From Alkalibacillus silvisoli (lineage in GTDB: Bacteria > Bacillota > Bacilli > Bacillales > Alkalibacillaceae), in NCBI RefSeq assembly GCF_039521975.1, contig NZ_BAAACZ010000009.1, forward strand, positions 456,699 to 520,698: a DNA stretch of 64,000 bases. The letters run 5' to 3'. Positions 16,828 to 24,933 of this stretch are shown here, in pieces. Numbering within the stretch: position 1 is the first letter of the stretch; each line of letters opens with the position of its first letter. The notes beneath the pieces were generated by a model. That model worked only from the letters and a program-made list of their open reading frames with translations, made no database searches and was not told the origin of the DNA. The position numbers and the translations under genes are program-made.

Positions 16828-17685
16828 ATGACATTATTAATTTGGATTAACTGTATGGGGGACCATCCATAGCTACATAATTATAAAAATTCGAATCAAC
16901 ACAAGTTAGAAGCGTATGCTGCTTATTTTCCCGTTGCCCGAGTTGGATAGTGATTTTTATAGTATTATGGAAGCTGCTCAATTAAAAAAATGGTCGCAAC
17001 AAACACCAGATAACTTTTCATTTGTTGTAAAAGCCTATCAAGCATTTACAGGACACGATCGTAAACGGTATACGAGAAAAGAAATGGAGGAATTATTTAC
17101 TTTATACCAAAAACAACTAACCCCTCTTCAACAAGCGGGGAAGTTAAACTGTATTTTATTTCAGTTTCCACCATAGTTTGATGTGAATAAGGACCATATT
17201 AAGAAGGCTAAAGTTTATTAGAGAACAATTTAAAGATTATAAGGTCGCTATAGAATTTCGCAATAGAACTTGGTATGATGAGCATATTAGAGAAAATACG
17301 CTAAATTTTTAAAAAGAAGAAGGTTGGGTCCACACTGTTTGTGATGAACCCCAAGCAGGCCGCTCATCTATTCCAATTGTTCCTGTTGTGACGAACAAAG
17401 AGCAAGCGTTAGTCCGCTTTCATGGTCGTAATGTTTACGGTTGAAACAATAATGGTCAGGAAAACTGGCGTGAAGTCCGGTTTTTATATAACTATACTGA
17501 TGATGAACTCGCATAATGGCAATCAATAATTTGAGCGACTGAATAATGAAACAAATCAAATAACTGTATTATTTAATAACAATTCAAGTGGCCACGACTT
17601 CTCTAACGTTAAAAGGTTTCAACAGATGTTCAACCTTACTTATGAAGGCTTAAACCCTAAGCAGATCGATTTATTTATGGATTAA
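16828..17685 (+). pseudogene. DUF72 (YunF/YecE-like) pseudogene
   Basis: Fragments of one DUF72 protein run in order through several frames and stops. They include FPLPELDSDFY near 16925, NFSFVVKAYQAFTGHD near 17010, LFQFPP then a TAG at 17174, a stretch equivalent to VAIEFRNRTWYDEH near 17250, and VCDEPQAGRSSIPIV near 17340. RFHGRNVYG (then TGA), ENWREVRFLYNYTDDELA (then TAA) and LFNNNSSGHD with an ending GLNPKQIDLFMD at 17685 follow. At least one frameshift and four or more stops are present. The longest intact piece is 86 residues (16916-17176). The 3' end overlaps the stop of the convergent NlpC/P60 gene by 4 bp. Confidence 0.85.
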
Positions 17686-18674
17686 TTTACAGACCTTGCA
17701 CCTAGATATCGTGCATCCCAATATCGATCTGACATGCTACTGATCGTGACACCACTAGAAGTACCAGCATGAACAAATTGACCATCACCAATGTAGACAC
17801 CGGCATGAGAGGGACCAGGCTTATATGTTTCAAAAAATACGATATCGCCGACACTTGGATTAGATACAGGTGATGTTACATTCCAAATATCATTGACGGT
17901 CCTAGGTAGTGATGCACCGTGCTGGAAGTAAACGTATTGCAGAAAGCCACTACAATCAAATCCAGTAGGTGATGTCCCGCCCCAAGTATAAGGGGTGCCA
18001 ACGTAAGCTTTTGCTGTGGCTGCAGCATTGTTATAAGATGTGGATGTTTCTTGGATGTCAGTTTGATTAGACTGCGTATTTGCAGAATGGCTTGTTTGTT
18101 CAGTTGTAGTGGTATGCGATACTGTAATTATTTGATCTAAGTTACTTAAATCTAAGTCTTGATCATTGAGTTGATTAAACTGTTTAAGTGCTTTTTTAGT
18201 ATTTTGACCAGCATCGCCATCAATATTGTCATAATAGAGACCTAAACCAGACAATGCTCTTTGAACCCGTTTCACGCGATCAGATTGTTCTCCAAAAGTA
18301 ATGTCTTCAGCAAGTTCATTTATGACACTAATATATTGATCATAGATCACTTCATTGAGCATTTCTAAGGTTTCCTCATTTAACTCACCACTAGGGGTTA
18401 AATGATAATCATTTTGAAAACTTTTCACTGCAAACTCAGTCAGTGCATTGTACCGGTCAGTTGCCTTATTAGGGTAGTAATTTACTGTTTTGAGCTTTCT
18501 GTGAAGCGTGACAACTGAATCACCATGGTCTCCATAGGATAACTGATTTAGTTCTTTAACTTGTTGTTTTGTATATGCATCGACTGGTACATGAAAAACA
18601 AACGGAGAACTTAATGCTAAACTACCTGCCATTGCACCAACCATGAAAGTTCTCGCGGGTTTGTGTTTGATCAT
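17682..18674 (-). CDS. secreted NlpC/P60 peptidoglycan endopeptidase
   Basis: 330 residues. An N-terminal signal peptide (about 1-33, core MVGAMAGSLALSSPFVF) is followed by two peptidoglycan-binding-1 type repeats (about 47-108 and 126-172), a Thr/Ser/Gln linker, and a C-terminal NlpC/P60 domain with catalytic C241 (FDCSGF), H290 (SHAGVYIG) and H302. It probably cleaves D-Glu-diaminopimelate bonds in the wall, as LytE/CwlS-type enzymes do. AAAGGTG precedes the start. Divergent from thyA. Confidence 0.9.
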   Translation of the reverse strand: MIKHKPARTFMVGAMAGSLALSSPFVFHVPVDAYTKQQVKELNQLSYGDHGDSVVTLHRKLKTVNYYPNKATDRYNALTEFAVKSFQNDYHLTPSGELNEETLEMLNEVIYDQYISVINELAEDITFGEQSDRVKRVQRALSGLGLYYDNIDGDAGQNTKKALKQFNQLNDQDLDLSNLDQIITVSHTTTTEQTSHSANTQSNQTDIQETSTSYNNAAATAKAYVGTPYTWGGTSPTGFDCSGFLQYVYFQHGASLPRTVNDIWNVTSPVSNPSVGDIVFFETYKPGPSHAGVYIGDGQFVHAGTSSGVTISSMSDRYWDARYLGARSVN

Positions 18675-18778
18675 TTTACCAACACCTTTTCATTTCATTG
18701 TTATCTGTTCGAAATATATGTGCTGTTTGATCTGTCTATGAATTACAAATATATTACGAAAAATTACGAGGTGAGATA

Positions 18779-19738
18779 ATGGAAAAAAATAATGAAGCAA
18801 GTTACTTAGGTTTATGTAAACATGTGTTAGAGGGTGGTAGTGATCGTAGTGATAGAACAGGTGTAGGCACTCGTTCTGATTTTGGTTATCAAATGCGATT
18901 TAATTTAAAAGATGGATTTCCACTACTCACTACTAAAAGAGTACCTTTTAAATTGATCGTTAGCGAATTACTATGGTTTATTAAAGGTGACACCAATATC
19001 CGTTATTTACTTAAACATAACAATAATATTTGGAACGAATGGGCTTTTAAAAATTGGGTTGAAAGTGATGCTTATCAAGGGCCTGACATGACAGACTTTG
19101 GTGTCCGATCTCTTACTGATGAAGTATTTAATGAACAATATCAAAAACAAATGGAACGATTTAAGAAGCTTATATTAGAAGATGATGAATTTAAAGAACG
19201 ATTTGGTCACCTAGGGGATGTGTATGGAAAGCAGTGGCGTCATTGGAAGAGCTCACAAGGTGAAACGATCGACCAATTAAAGCAAGTGATTCATGATATA
19301 AAAACAAATCCAAACTCTAGAAGGTTAATTGTATCTGCGTGGAACCCTGAAGATATTCCAACGATGGCTTTACCTCCGTGTCATACTTTATTTCAGTTTT
19401 ACGTTCAGGATGGAAAGTTGTCATGTCAACTATATCAACGTAGTGGCGATATTTTCCTTGGTGTACCATTTAACATTGCTAGTTATGCACTATTAACCCA
19501 TCTAATTGCACATGAATGTGGTTTAGAAGTCGGTGAATTTATCCATACCTTAGGTGATGCACATATCTATCATAACCATTTCAATCAAGTAAAAGAGCAA
19601 CTAAATAGAGATGTTAGACAAGCACCCAGTTTAATTATTAATAAAGAAAAAGCATCTGTGTTTGATTTTGATGTTGAAGATATTTCTTTAGAAAATTATA
19701 ATCCTCACCCAAGTATTAAAGCTCCTATTGCTGTGTAA
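18779..19738 (+). CDS. thyA: thymidylate synthase
   Basis: 319 residues, the long form with the extra segment (about 85-135) seen in Lactobacillus casei and Staphylococcus enzymes. It converts dUMP to dTMP using methylene-tetrahydrofolate. The nucleophile is C201 in LPPCHTLFQF; RSGDIFLGVPFNIASYALL and DAHIYHNH are conserved substrate-site segments. ATG 18779 follows GAGGTGAG. Dihydrofolate reductase, which regenerates its cofactor, begins 15 bp downstream. Confidence 0.96.
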   Translation: MEKNNEASYLGLCKHVLEGGSDRSDRTGVGTRSDFGYQMRFNLKDGFPLLTTKRVPFKLIVSELLWFIKGDTNIRYLLKHNNNIWNEWAFKNWVESDAYQGPDMTDFGVRSLTDEVFNEQYQKQMERFKKLILEDDEFKERFGHLGDVYGKQWRHWKSSQGETIDQLKQVIHDIKTNPNSRRLIVSAWNPEDIPTMALPPCHTLFQFYVQDGKLSCQLYQRSGDIFLGVPFNIASYALLTHLIAHECGLEVGEFIHTLGDAHIYHNHFNQVKEQLNRDVRQAPSLIINKEKASVFDFDVEDISLENYNPHPSIKAPIAV

Positions 19739-19753
19739 GGAGGTACATTGATT

Positions 19754-20236
19754 ATGAAGCTTTCACTTATTGTAGCTATGGATGAAAATCAAGTAATTGG
19801 CTATAACAATGATATGCCTTGGCATTTACCTAATGATTTGAAATATTTTAAAAAAGTGACTACTGGTTCACCAGTTGTAATGGGGCGTAAAACGTTCGAA
19901 TCAATTGGAAGACCTCTTCCTAATCGGAGTAATATCATTATGACAAGAAATAAAAACTATACTCAAAGCGCGTGTACTGTCATTCATGATTGGGACGACC
20001 TGAATGAGGTAATAAATGAAGAACAAGCTTTTATTATTGGTGGATCAGAGCTTTTTAGTAAAGCATTGGAACAAGTGGATTACATGTATATTACAAGAAT
20101 ACATGAAGAATTTAAGGGTGATACTTATTTTCCAAACGTCGATTGGTCAAAGTGGAAACTAGTCGAAGAACGACGTGGAGAATTAGATGAGAAAAACGAA
20201 CATGAACACACGTTTAAAGTTTATAAAAGAAAATAA
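19754..20236 (+). CDS. dfrA: dihydrofolate reductase
   Basis: 160 residues. It reduces dihydrofolate formed by the adjacent thymidylate synthase. Family signatures are IVAMDENQVIGYNNDMPWHLP with the catalytic acidic position replaced or shifted as usual in Bacillus, VMGRKTFESIGRPLPNR, and IIGGSELF for NADPH binding. ATG 19754 is 10 nt from AAGGAGG; a TTG at 19748 is 4 nt from it and less likely. Classic thyA-dfrA operon. Confidence 0.95.
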   Translation: MKLSLIVAMDENQVIGYNNDMPWHLPNDLKYFKKVTTGSPVVMGRKTFESIGRPLPNRSNIIMTRNKNYTQSACTVIHDWDDLNEVINEEQAFIIGGSELFSKALEQVDYMYITRIHEEFKGDTYFPNVDWSKWKLVEERRGELDEKNEHEHTFKVYKRK

Positions 20237-20332
20237 GTGAACATTTTGTAACATAATACGTTAACATTTGCAAAAACGCTTTAATTAAGCGACAATATGG
20301 TAAGGACTAGTATGAGATTGGTAGGTGTTATC

Positions 20333-20515
20333 ATGACAATCGGAGTACCAGGGCTAATATTAATTTTAGTAATCCTTTTAATCATATTCGGACCTAAGAA
20401 GTTACCGGAATTAGGTCAATCACTAGGTCAGACGTTAAAAGAGTTTAAAAAGTCAACAAATGAATTAACAAAAGAACAAGATGATCAACCAAAGAAGACG
20501 ATTGATCATCAATAA
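20333..20515 (+). CDS. tatA: Tat translocase subunit TatA (first copy)
   Basis: 60 residues. A very short N-terminus, one membrane helix (PGLILILVILLIIFGPKKLPEL) with the invariant FGPKKLPE hinge, then an amphipathic helix (LGQTLKEFKKS) and a charged tail. TatA forms the variable pore for folded proteins. I prefer ATG 20333 by family length; ATG 20312 with AAGGA upstream is also possible. It is followed 23 bp later by a second TatA and then TatC. Confidence 0.9.
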   Translation: MTIGVPGLILILVILLIIFGPKKLPELGQSLGQTLKEFKKSTNELTKEQDDQPKKTIDHQ

Positions 20516-20538
20516 CGTTTAAGTATGGGAGTGATATT

Positions 20539-20742
20539 ATGGGCATTGGCAGTATTGGAATTCCAGGACTAATTTTAATTGTACTTGTTTTATTACTAGT
20601 ATTTGGCCCATCTAAGTTACCTGAGATTGGAAAGGCGTTCGGTTCGTCATTAAAAGAATTCAAAAAAGCTACGAACGATCTTATTTCTGACGACTCCTCT
20701 AATTCCAACTCAAAGAAAAACTCAGATTCTAACAACCAATAA
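20539..20742 (+). CDS. tatA: Tat translocase subunit TatA (second copy)
   Basis: 67 residues with the same plan as the gene before it: IGIPGLILIVLVLLLVFGPSKLPEIGKA, amphipathic SLKEFKKATNDL, and a Ser/Asn-rich tail. The two copies have clearly diverged in sequence. ATG 20539 follows GGGAGTG. It ends in an intrinsic terminator ahead of tatC, so TatA supply may exceed TatC from this unit. The TatA pair may have split substrate roles (inference). Confidence 0.9.
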   Translation: MGIGSIGIPGLILIVLVLLLVFGPSKLPEIGKAFGSSLKEFKKATNDLISDDSSNSNSKKNSDSNNQ

Positions 20743-20754
20743 GCTTGCATGATT

Positions 20755-20788
20755 AAGATGTAAGGGAGCCCCTTACATCTTCTTTTTT
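20755..20788 (+). terminator. intrinsic terminator between tatA and tatC
   Basis: A 12-bp stem (20755-20766 with 20770-20781) has a 3-nt loop, followed by C and TTTTTT. Read-through would be needed for tatC if it lacks its own promoter. Confidence 0.85.
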
Positions 20789-20839
20789 GGAAACTTTACT
20801 TGTGTGAAGATTTGGTTTAAACATAAGAGGGTGAAGTAG

Positions 20840-21601
20840 ATGGCAAACGACAATCAATTTGACCAAAACGATATGGACTGGACAGAGCATTTAGGTGAGT
20901 TACGAAAACGTTTCTTTATAAGCTTCATCGTATTTGCTTTATCATTTGGTGTTGGTTTTTATTTTCGTGAAGAAATTTATTTATATATTGCTAATGATGT
21001 ACCTTTCCAATTAACGGTTTTAAGCCCTTTTGATATTATATGGGTATATGTCATTATTGGTACGATGCTTGGTTTAATTATTACAATACCCTTTTTAGCT
21101 TTTCAATTGTGGTTATTCATAAAGCCTGGTTTGACAAAGCATGAAAGAAGGGTAAGCTTATTATATGTACCAGCGATTTTTATTTTATTTATTTTAGGTT
21201 TAATCTTTGGGTACTTTATTATTAAAGATCTAGTATTAAACTTTTTACTAGATTTAAGTGACGGATTAGTCAATGAGATGTTTACGGTTAATAATTATTT
21301 CCGCTTCATCTTACAAATAACAGTACCATTTGCTTTCTTTTTTGAAGTTCCTTTAATTGCCATGTTTTTAACGAGTCTAGGTATAATAACACCAGCATTT
21401 ATGAAAAAGACACGTAAGTTTGCATATTTAATTCTAATTATTATTGGTACAATGCTTTCGCCGCCTGATTTTATTTTGCAGCTTATTGTGGCTGCTCCAT
21501 TAATCTTCCTATATGAACTCGCTATTATCATGTCGGGGATTGTGTATCGTAAGCGAATGAAAAAGCTTGAAGAACTTAACCGTGAATTAGAAGAAGAATA
21601 A
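20840..21601 (+). CDS. tatC: Sec-independent protein translocase TatC
   Basis: 253 residues with six predicted membrane helices. TatC recognises twin-arginine signal peptides. Conserved features are the N-terminal WTEHLGELRKR with the Glu and Arg of the signal-binding site, and LSPFDIIWVYV and FEVPLIAMF in the loops. The tail after residue 235 is strongly charged. ATG 20840 follows AGGGTG. It is 17 bp before yozE. Confidence 0.95.
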   Translation: MANDNQFDQNDMDWTEHLGELRKRFFISFIVFALSFGVGFYFREEIYLYIANDVPFQLTVLSPFDIIWVYVIIGTMLGLIITIPFLAFQLWLFIKPGLTKHERRVSLLYVPAIFILFILGLIFGYFIIKDLVLNFLLDLSDGLVNEMFTVNNYFRFILQITVPFAFFFEVPLIAMFLTSLGIITPAFMKKTRKFAYLILIIIGTMLSPPDFILQLIVAAPLIFLYELAIIMSGIVYRKRMKKLEELNRELEEE

Positions 21602-21618
21602 TTGAAGCAGGTGTTTAC

Positions 21619-21834
21619 ATGAAAACTTTTTATCATTTTGCGATGCAATTTAGAGGAATTGAAAGTAAAAGTGATGAAAGAAAACAATTAGCTGAATGGA
21701 TGTTTCGTGATCATGATTTCCCGAAACAATCGACAAATTACGATGATATTACACGTTATTTAGAAATGAATAGCCCGTTTCCAGGAGCGTTAAAAGCGTT
21801 TGATGCGTTATGGGATGAATTTTTAGAATCATAA
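21619..21834 (+). CDS. yozE: YozE family protein (UPF0346)
   Basis: 71 residues. Family hallmarks are the N-terminal FYHFAMQFRG, the central FPKQSTNYDDITRYLE and the C-terminal FDALWDEF. YozE has a SAM-like helical fold and unknown function. AGCAGGTG precedes ATG 21619. The gene ends in a strong bidirectional terminator. Confidence 0.9.
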   Translation: MKTFYHFAMQFRGIESKSDERKQLAEWMFRDHDFPKQSTNYDDITRYLEMNSPFPGALKAFDALWDEFLES

Positions 21835-21836
21835 TT

Positions 21837-21868
21837 AAAAGCCAGGTGAAAAGTCACCTGGCTTTTTT
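21837..21868. terminator. bidirectional terminator, yozE / YjcZ gene
   Basis: A 13-bp stem (21837-21849 with 21854-21866) has a 4-nt loop, T-run to 21868 on plus and A-run at its start giving U residues on minus. It serves yozE and the convergent small gene at 21923-22012. Confidence 0.85.
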
Positions 21869-21922
21869 GATGAAAGGAGGGCTTAATCCGTACCATTCAT
21901 CATATTTTCATTGTAGTCATAA

Positions 21923-22012
21923 CTAGCACATGTAAGAGCTACCAACAATGATCAATAGAATGAAAAGAACGACGATTAAAGTGAAGCCTCCACCATAATA
22001 ACCTTTACTCAT
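21923..22012 (-). CDS. YjcZ-family small sporulation protein
   Basis: 29 residues: MSKGYYGGGFTLIVVLFILL, continuing IIVGSSYMC. The Tyr-Gly-rich start and single hydrophobic helix are the YjcZ family pattern. These tiny membrane proteins are made during sporulation in Bacillus. GGAGG lies 8 nt upstream of the ATG. It is convergent with yozE and shares its terminator. Confidence 0.85.
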   Translation of the reverse strand: MSKGYYGGGFTLIVVLFILLIIVGSSYMC

Positions 22013-22240
22013 AGTTCATTCCTCCTTCATGGTTTTCACTGTTAACTTATGCAAACTAATGAAAGTGCGTATAGGCTATCGTAATGGTACTTGTTTAAAT
22101 GCATAAATTTTACTTAAATACTTAGAAATTGATATCAAAATGCATAGTTTCGTATTTTTCGACACTTCATTTTCTTATATTAATGTAGAAATGAGTAAAA
22201 TAGTGCGCTTGCCCAGGAAATGAAGGGAGGTACATAGGAA

Positions 22241-22897
22241 ATGAATATCACAACCGATTGGAAAGAAGTATTGCAACAAGAATTTAGTCAGCCTTATTTT
22301 AAACAATTAACTGAAGAGGTTAAGAAGAAGTATGAGATTGAAGAAGTTTATCCACCATATGCTAATATATTTTGTGCGTTTAATATAACCTCTTATGAAA
22401 TGACAAAAGTTGTACTTTTAGGGCAGGATCCTTATCATGGACCTAATCAAGCTAATGGTTTAAGTTTTTCGGTTAATGCTAGGGAGAAGCTTCCACCGTC
22501 ATTAAATAATATCTTTAAAGAATTAGAAAATGATATTGGTTGTAGACCATCGCATGGTGACCTGTCTCATTGGGCTAATGAAGGTGTTTTGTTATTAAAC
22601 ACGGCTTTAACGGTCAAAGAAGGTGTAGCGAATGCTCACCATAATTTAGGATGGGAGAAGTTCACAACATCAGTCATTAAGCTCTTAAGTGATCAAAAGG
22701 ACCATGTGGTTTTTGTGTTGTGGGGGAAACAGGCTTATAAGAATCATTCACTAATTGATTCAAGGCACACCATTATTCACGCACCACATCCAAGTCCGCT
22801 ATCTGCTTATAGAGGTTTTTTCGGAAGTAAGCCCTTTAGCCACGTTAACGAGGCATTAAAAAAGAATGGGCAAAAGCCCGTTAATTGGTGTTACTAA
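22241..22897 (+). CDS. ung: uracil-DNA glycosylase
   Basis: 218 residues, family 1 UDG. It removes uracil from DNA. Motif 1 GQDPYHGP contains the water-activating D63; motif 2 HPSPLSAYRG near residue 186 holds the catalytic His. ATG 22241 follows GGGAGG. The 220 bp before it hold no further gene; two TTGCCC/GATATC-like stretches are seen but no convincing promoter. Confidence 0.96.
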   Translation: MNITTDWKEVLQQEFSQPYFKQLTEEVKKKYEIEEVYPPYANIFCAFNITSYEMTKVVLLGQDPYHGPNQANGLSFSVNAREKLPPSLNNIFKELENDIGCRPSHGDLSHWANEGVLLLNTALTVKEGVANAHHNLGWEKFTTSVIKLLSDQKDHVVFVLWGKQAYKNHSLIDSRHTIIHAPHPSPLSAYRGFFGSKPFSHVNEALKKNGQKPVNWCY

Positions 22898-22964
22898 CAT
22901 TAGCCTATACAGGATATGCTTTTATCCCGTACATTATAATAGTTGATTAAAGGGAGGAATATGT

Positions 22965-23474
22965 ATGTATCCTGCAAGGCCAAACCCACACAATTACTGG
23001 AATCAACCAGCACAACCACCAATGAGGCATCATGGCTATCCTAAACCGAACATCATTCATCAATTTTTATCTAAGATTAAAGGTCCGGGACCAACGCCTA
23101 AAGGACCTTTTCATGCACCAATTACACCCTTTCAATATGGCGCATCTAATTACCATGGATTACATGGAACACTTAATCAGATTCAAAAAGGTTTAGGGAT
23201 GGTACAACAAGTCTTACCATTATGGAAGCAATACGGTCCACTCATAAAGAATGCACCAATGTTCATAGATATGGTAAAATTAATGATGGAAGAGGATGAA
23301 ACAAAAGACCCTAAAGTTGAAAAGGAAGAAGCCTCAAAAGATGAATTGATCAAGCAATTAGAAGATGATATAAAACAAGAATCTGGCTTCGTAAAAAAAG
23401 GCGATGAAAAACAAAAGACTGCTGAATTGGAACAACATCCTCGTGGACTACCAAAGCCGAAGTTATATATTTAG
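22965..23474 (+). CDS. YqfQ/VrrA-like protein
   Basis: 169 residues. A Pro/His/Asn-rich N-terminus (NPHNYWNQPAQPPMRHHG) leads into a core LNQIQKGLGMVQQVLPLWKQ and YGPLIKNAPMFIDMVKLM, typical of the YqfQ/VrrA group and also resembling YppG. A charged Lys/Glu tail follows. Relatives in sporeformers are small coat- or envelope-associated proteins of unknown role. AGGGAGG precedes ATG 22965. Membership is by pattern only. Confidence 0.65.
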   Translation: MYPARPNPHNYWNQPAQPPMRHHGYPKPNIIHQFLSKIKGPGPTPKGPFHAPITPFQYGASNYHGLHGTLNQIQKGLGMVQQVLPLWKQYGPLIKNAPMFIDMVKLMMEEDETKDPKVEKEEASKDELIKQLEDDIKQESGFVKKGDEKQKTAELEQHPRGLPKPKLYI

Positions 23475-23493
23475 GACTCATAGGAGTGATTAA

Positions 23494-24450
23494 ATGAACA
23501 ATAAGCTAAGTAAAGCAACATTTGCAGGAGGCTGTTTTTGGTGCATGGTCGAACCATTTGATCGTCGGCCAGGAATTGATAACATTGTTTCTGGTTATAC
23601 AGGTGGACATACGGAAAATCCAACATATGAAGAGGTGTGCTCTAATACAACAGGTCATTTGGAAGCTGTTCAAATCACGTATGACCCAGAAGTGTTTCCA
23701 TATGACCAGTTATTAGAGCTCTTCTGGCAGCAAATTGATCCCACTGATTCCAAGGGGCAATTTAATGACCGTGGCGAATCATACAAGCCTGCCATTTTTT
23801 ATCATGATCAAGAACAAAAGCGTCTTGCAGAACAATCTAAACAAGCATTAGAAAATAGTGGAAAGTTTAAAGAGCCTATAGTAGTCGAGATTAGGGAGGC
23901 GGCCACTTTCTATCCTGCTGAGGAAGAACATCAAGACTATTATAAGAAAAATTCATTTCACTACAAACTATACAAAAAAGGATCAGGGCGAGAAGGATTT
24001 ATTAAGGAACATTGGTCTTCTGAGAAAGATCAGTCGACCTTACGTCAAACTTTAAGTGACATTCAATACAAAGTAACACAAGAAGACGCTACTGAACCCC
24101 CTTTTCAAAATGAATATTGGGATCATGAAGAAGAAGGGATCTATGTTGACATCGTAAGTGGTGAACCCCTATTCTCTTCAAAGGACAAATATGATGCAGG
24201 TTGTGGCTGGCCGAGCTTTACTAAACCGATTGCCCCTTTAGAAGAAGAGTTAGATACATCACACGGTATGCGAAGAGTTGAAGTTAGAAGTCAACATGCA
24301 GATTCCCATTTAGGACATGTGTTTGACGATGGGCCTAAAGAAGATGGTGGGATGCGTTATTGTATTAATTCAGCAGCCCTGAAGTTTATCAATAAAGATC
24401 GTTTAGAAGAAGAAGGATACGGAAAATACAAACCGTTATTTGATCGTTAA
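23494..24450 (+). CDS. msrAB: bifunctional methionine sulfoxide reductase MsrA/MsrB
   Basis: 318 residues, a fusion. MsrA (about 1-155) has the nucleophile C14 in GGCFWC and reduces S-sulfoxides. MsrB (about 180-318) has the nucleophile C290 in RYCINSA and C237 in CGWPSF, and reduces R-sulfoxides. The MsrB part lacks the two CxxC zinc sites of some relatives, like the fused forms. ATG 23494 follows AGGAGTG. A separate MsrA lies at 34.6 kb. It is followed 33 bp later by a DUF6501 gene. Confidence 0.95.
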   Translation: MNNKLSKATFAGGCFWCMVEPFDRRPGIDNIVSGYTGGHTENPTYEEVCSNTTGHLEAVQITYDPEVFPYDQLLELFWQQIDPTDSKGQFNDRGESYKPAIFYHDQEQKRLAEQSKQALENSGKFKEPIVVEIREAATFYPAEEEHQDYYKKNSFHYKLYKKGSGREGFIKEHWSSEKDQSTLRQTLSDIQYKVTQEDATEPPFQNEYWDHEEEGIYVDIVSGEPLFSSKDKYDAGCGWPSFTKPIAPLEEELDTSHGMRRVEVRSQHADSHLGHVFDDGPKEDGGMRYCINSAALKFINKDRLEEEGYGKYKPLFDR

Positions 24451-24483
24451 TCAAATGTTTGATTAAATTTAGAGGAAGGTGTC

Positions 24484-24690
24484 ATGATGATTCATAAAAC
24501 TTGGGAAAATAACGAAACAGTTAAACAAATTAAGTGCGTACACACAAATGCAAAAAAATTTACCGTAGAAAACGTTCTAACACCAGGTAAAACTTATGAT
24601 GTTAAAAATGAATCTGGAGAATTTTATTTTGTGATTGATGATTTAGGTAAAATGGGTGGATTTTATAAAGAATATTTTGAGGAAGTTTAA
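24484..24690 (+). CDS. DUF6501 family protein
   Basis: 68 residues, small beta-rich cytosolic protein. The family-like middle VENVLTPGKTYDVKNE and ending GKMGGFYKEYFEEV are visible. Function is unknown. AGAGGAAGG lies ahead of two consecutive ATG codons at 24484 and 24487; either may be used. The gene follows msrAB in the same direction. Confidence 0.75.
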   Translation: MMIHKTWENNETVKQIKCVHTNAKKFTVENVLTPGKTYDVKNESGEFYFVIDDLGKMGGFYKEYFEEV

Positions 24691-24719
24691 TGATCTTGTG
24701 AGTTGGACAAAAGAATTCC

Positions 24720-24890
24720 CCTTCTCGAAAACCTAAGGCGAATAGATGTTAGTAGGTGCTAGTATCCGCTACGGAAATAAACTCCTTTAGGGGACCTGCC
24801 GAGTCTCTTGGTCCCTAAAGGAAGTGGCTTTTCTTCCGAGGCGCTCTGAGCCGTGCGTGCGAAAAGCGTCGACTGAAAGTGAGTCACAAT
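24720..24890. repeat. GC-rich dispersed repeat, copy 1
   Basis: The stretch is noticeably richer in G+C than its surroundings and non-coding. It holds a hairpin TTTAGGGGACC / GGTCCCTAAA near 24790-24830, followed by TTTTCTTCCGAGGCGCTCTG and AGCCGTGC. The same module order with the core CCGAGG-CTC-GAGCCGTGC occurs at 34131-34290. Similar elements are common between genes of halophilic Bacillaceae (recollection, not searched). Confidence 0.6.
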
Positions 24891-24933
24891 AACAATAACC
24901 CAGTTTTTTATTTTTTGGAAGCATTTTGTAGCA

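Noticed and set aside
20333..20742. The two TatA genes as an assembly duplication
   Set aside because: They differ in many residues and in their tails, so they are true diverged paralogues.
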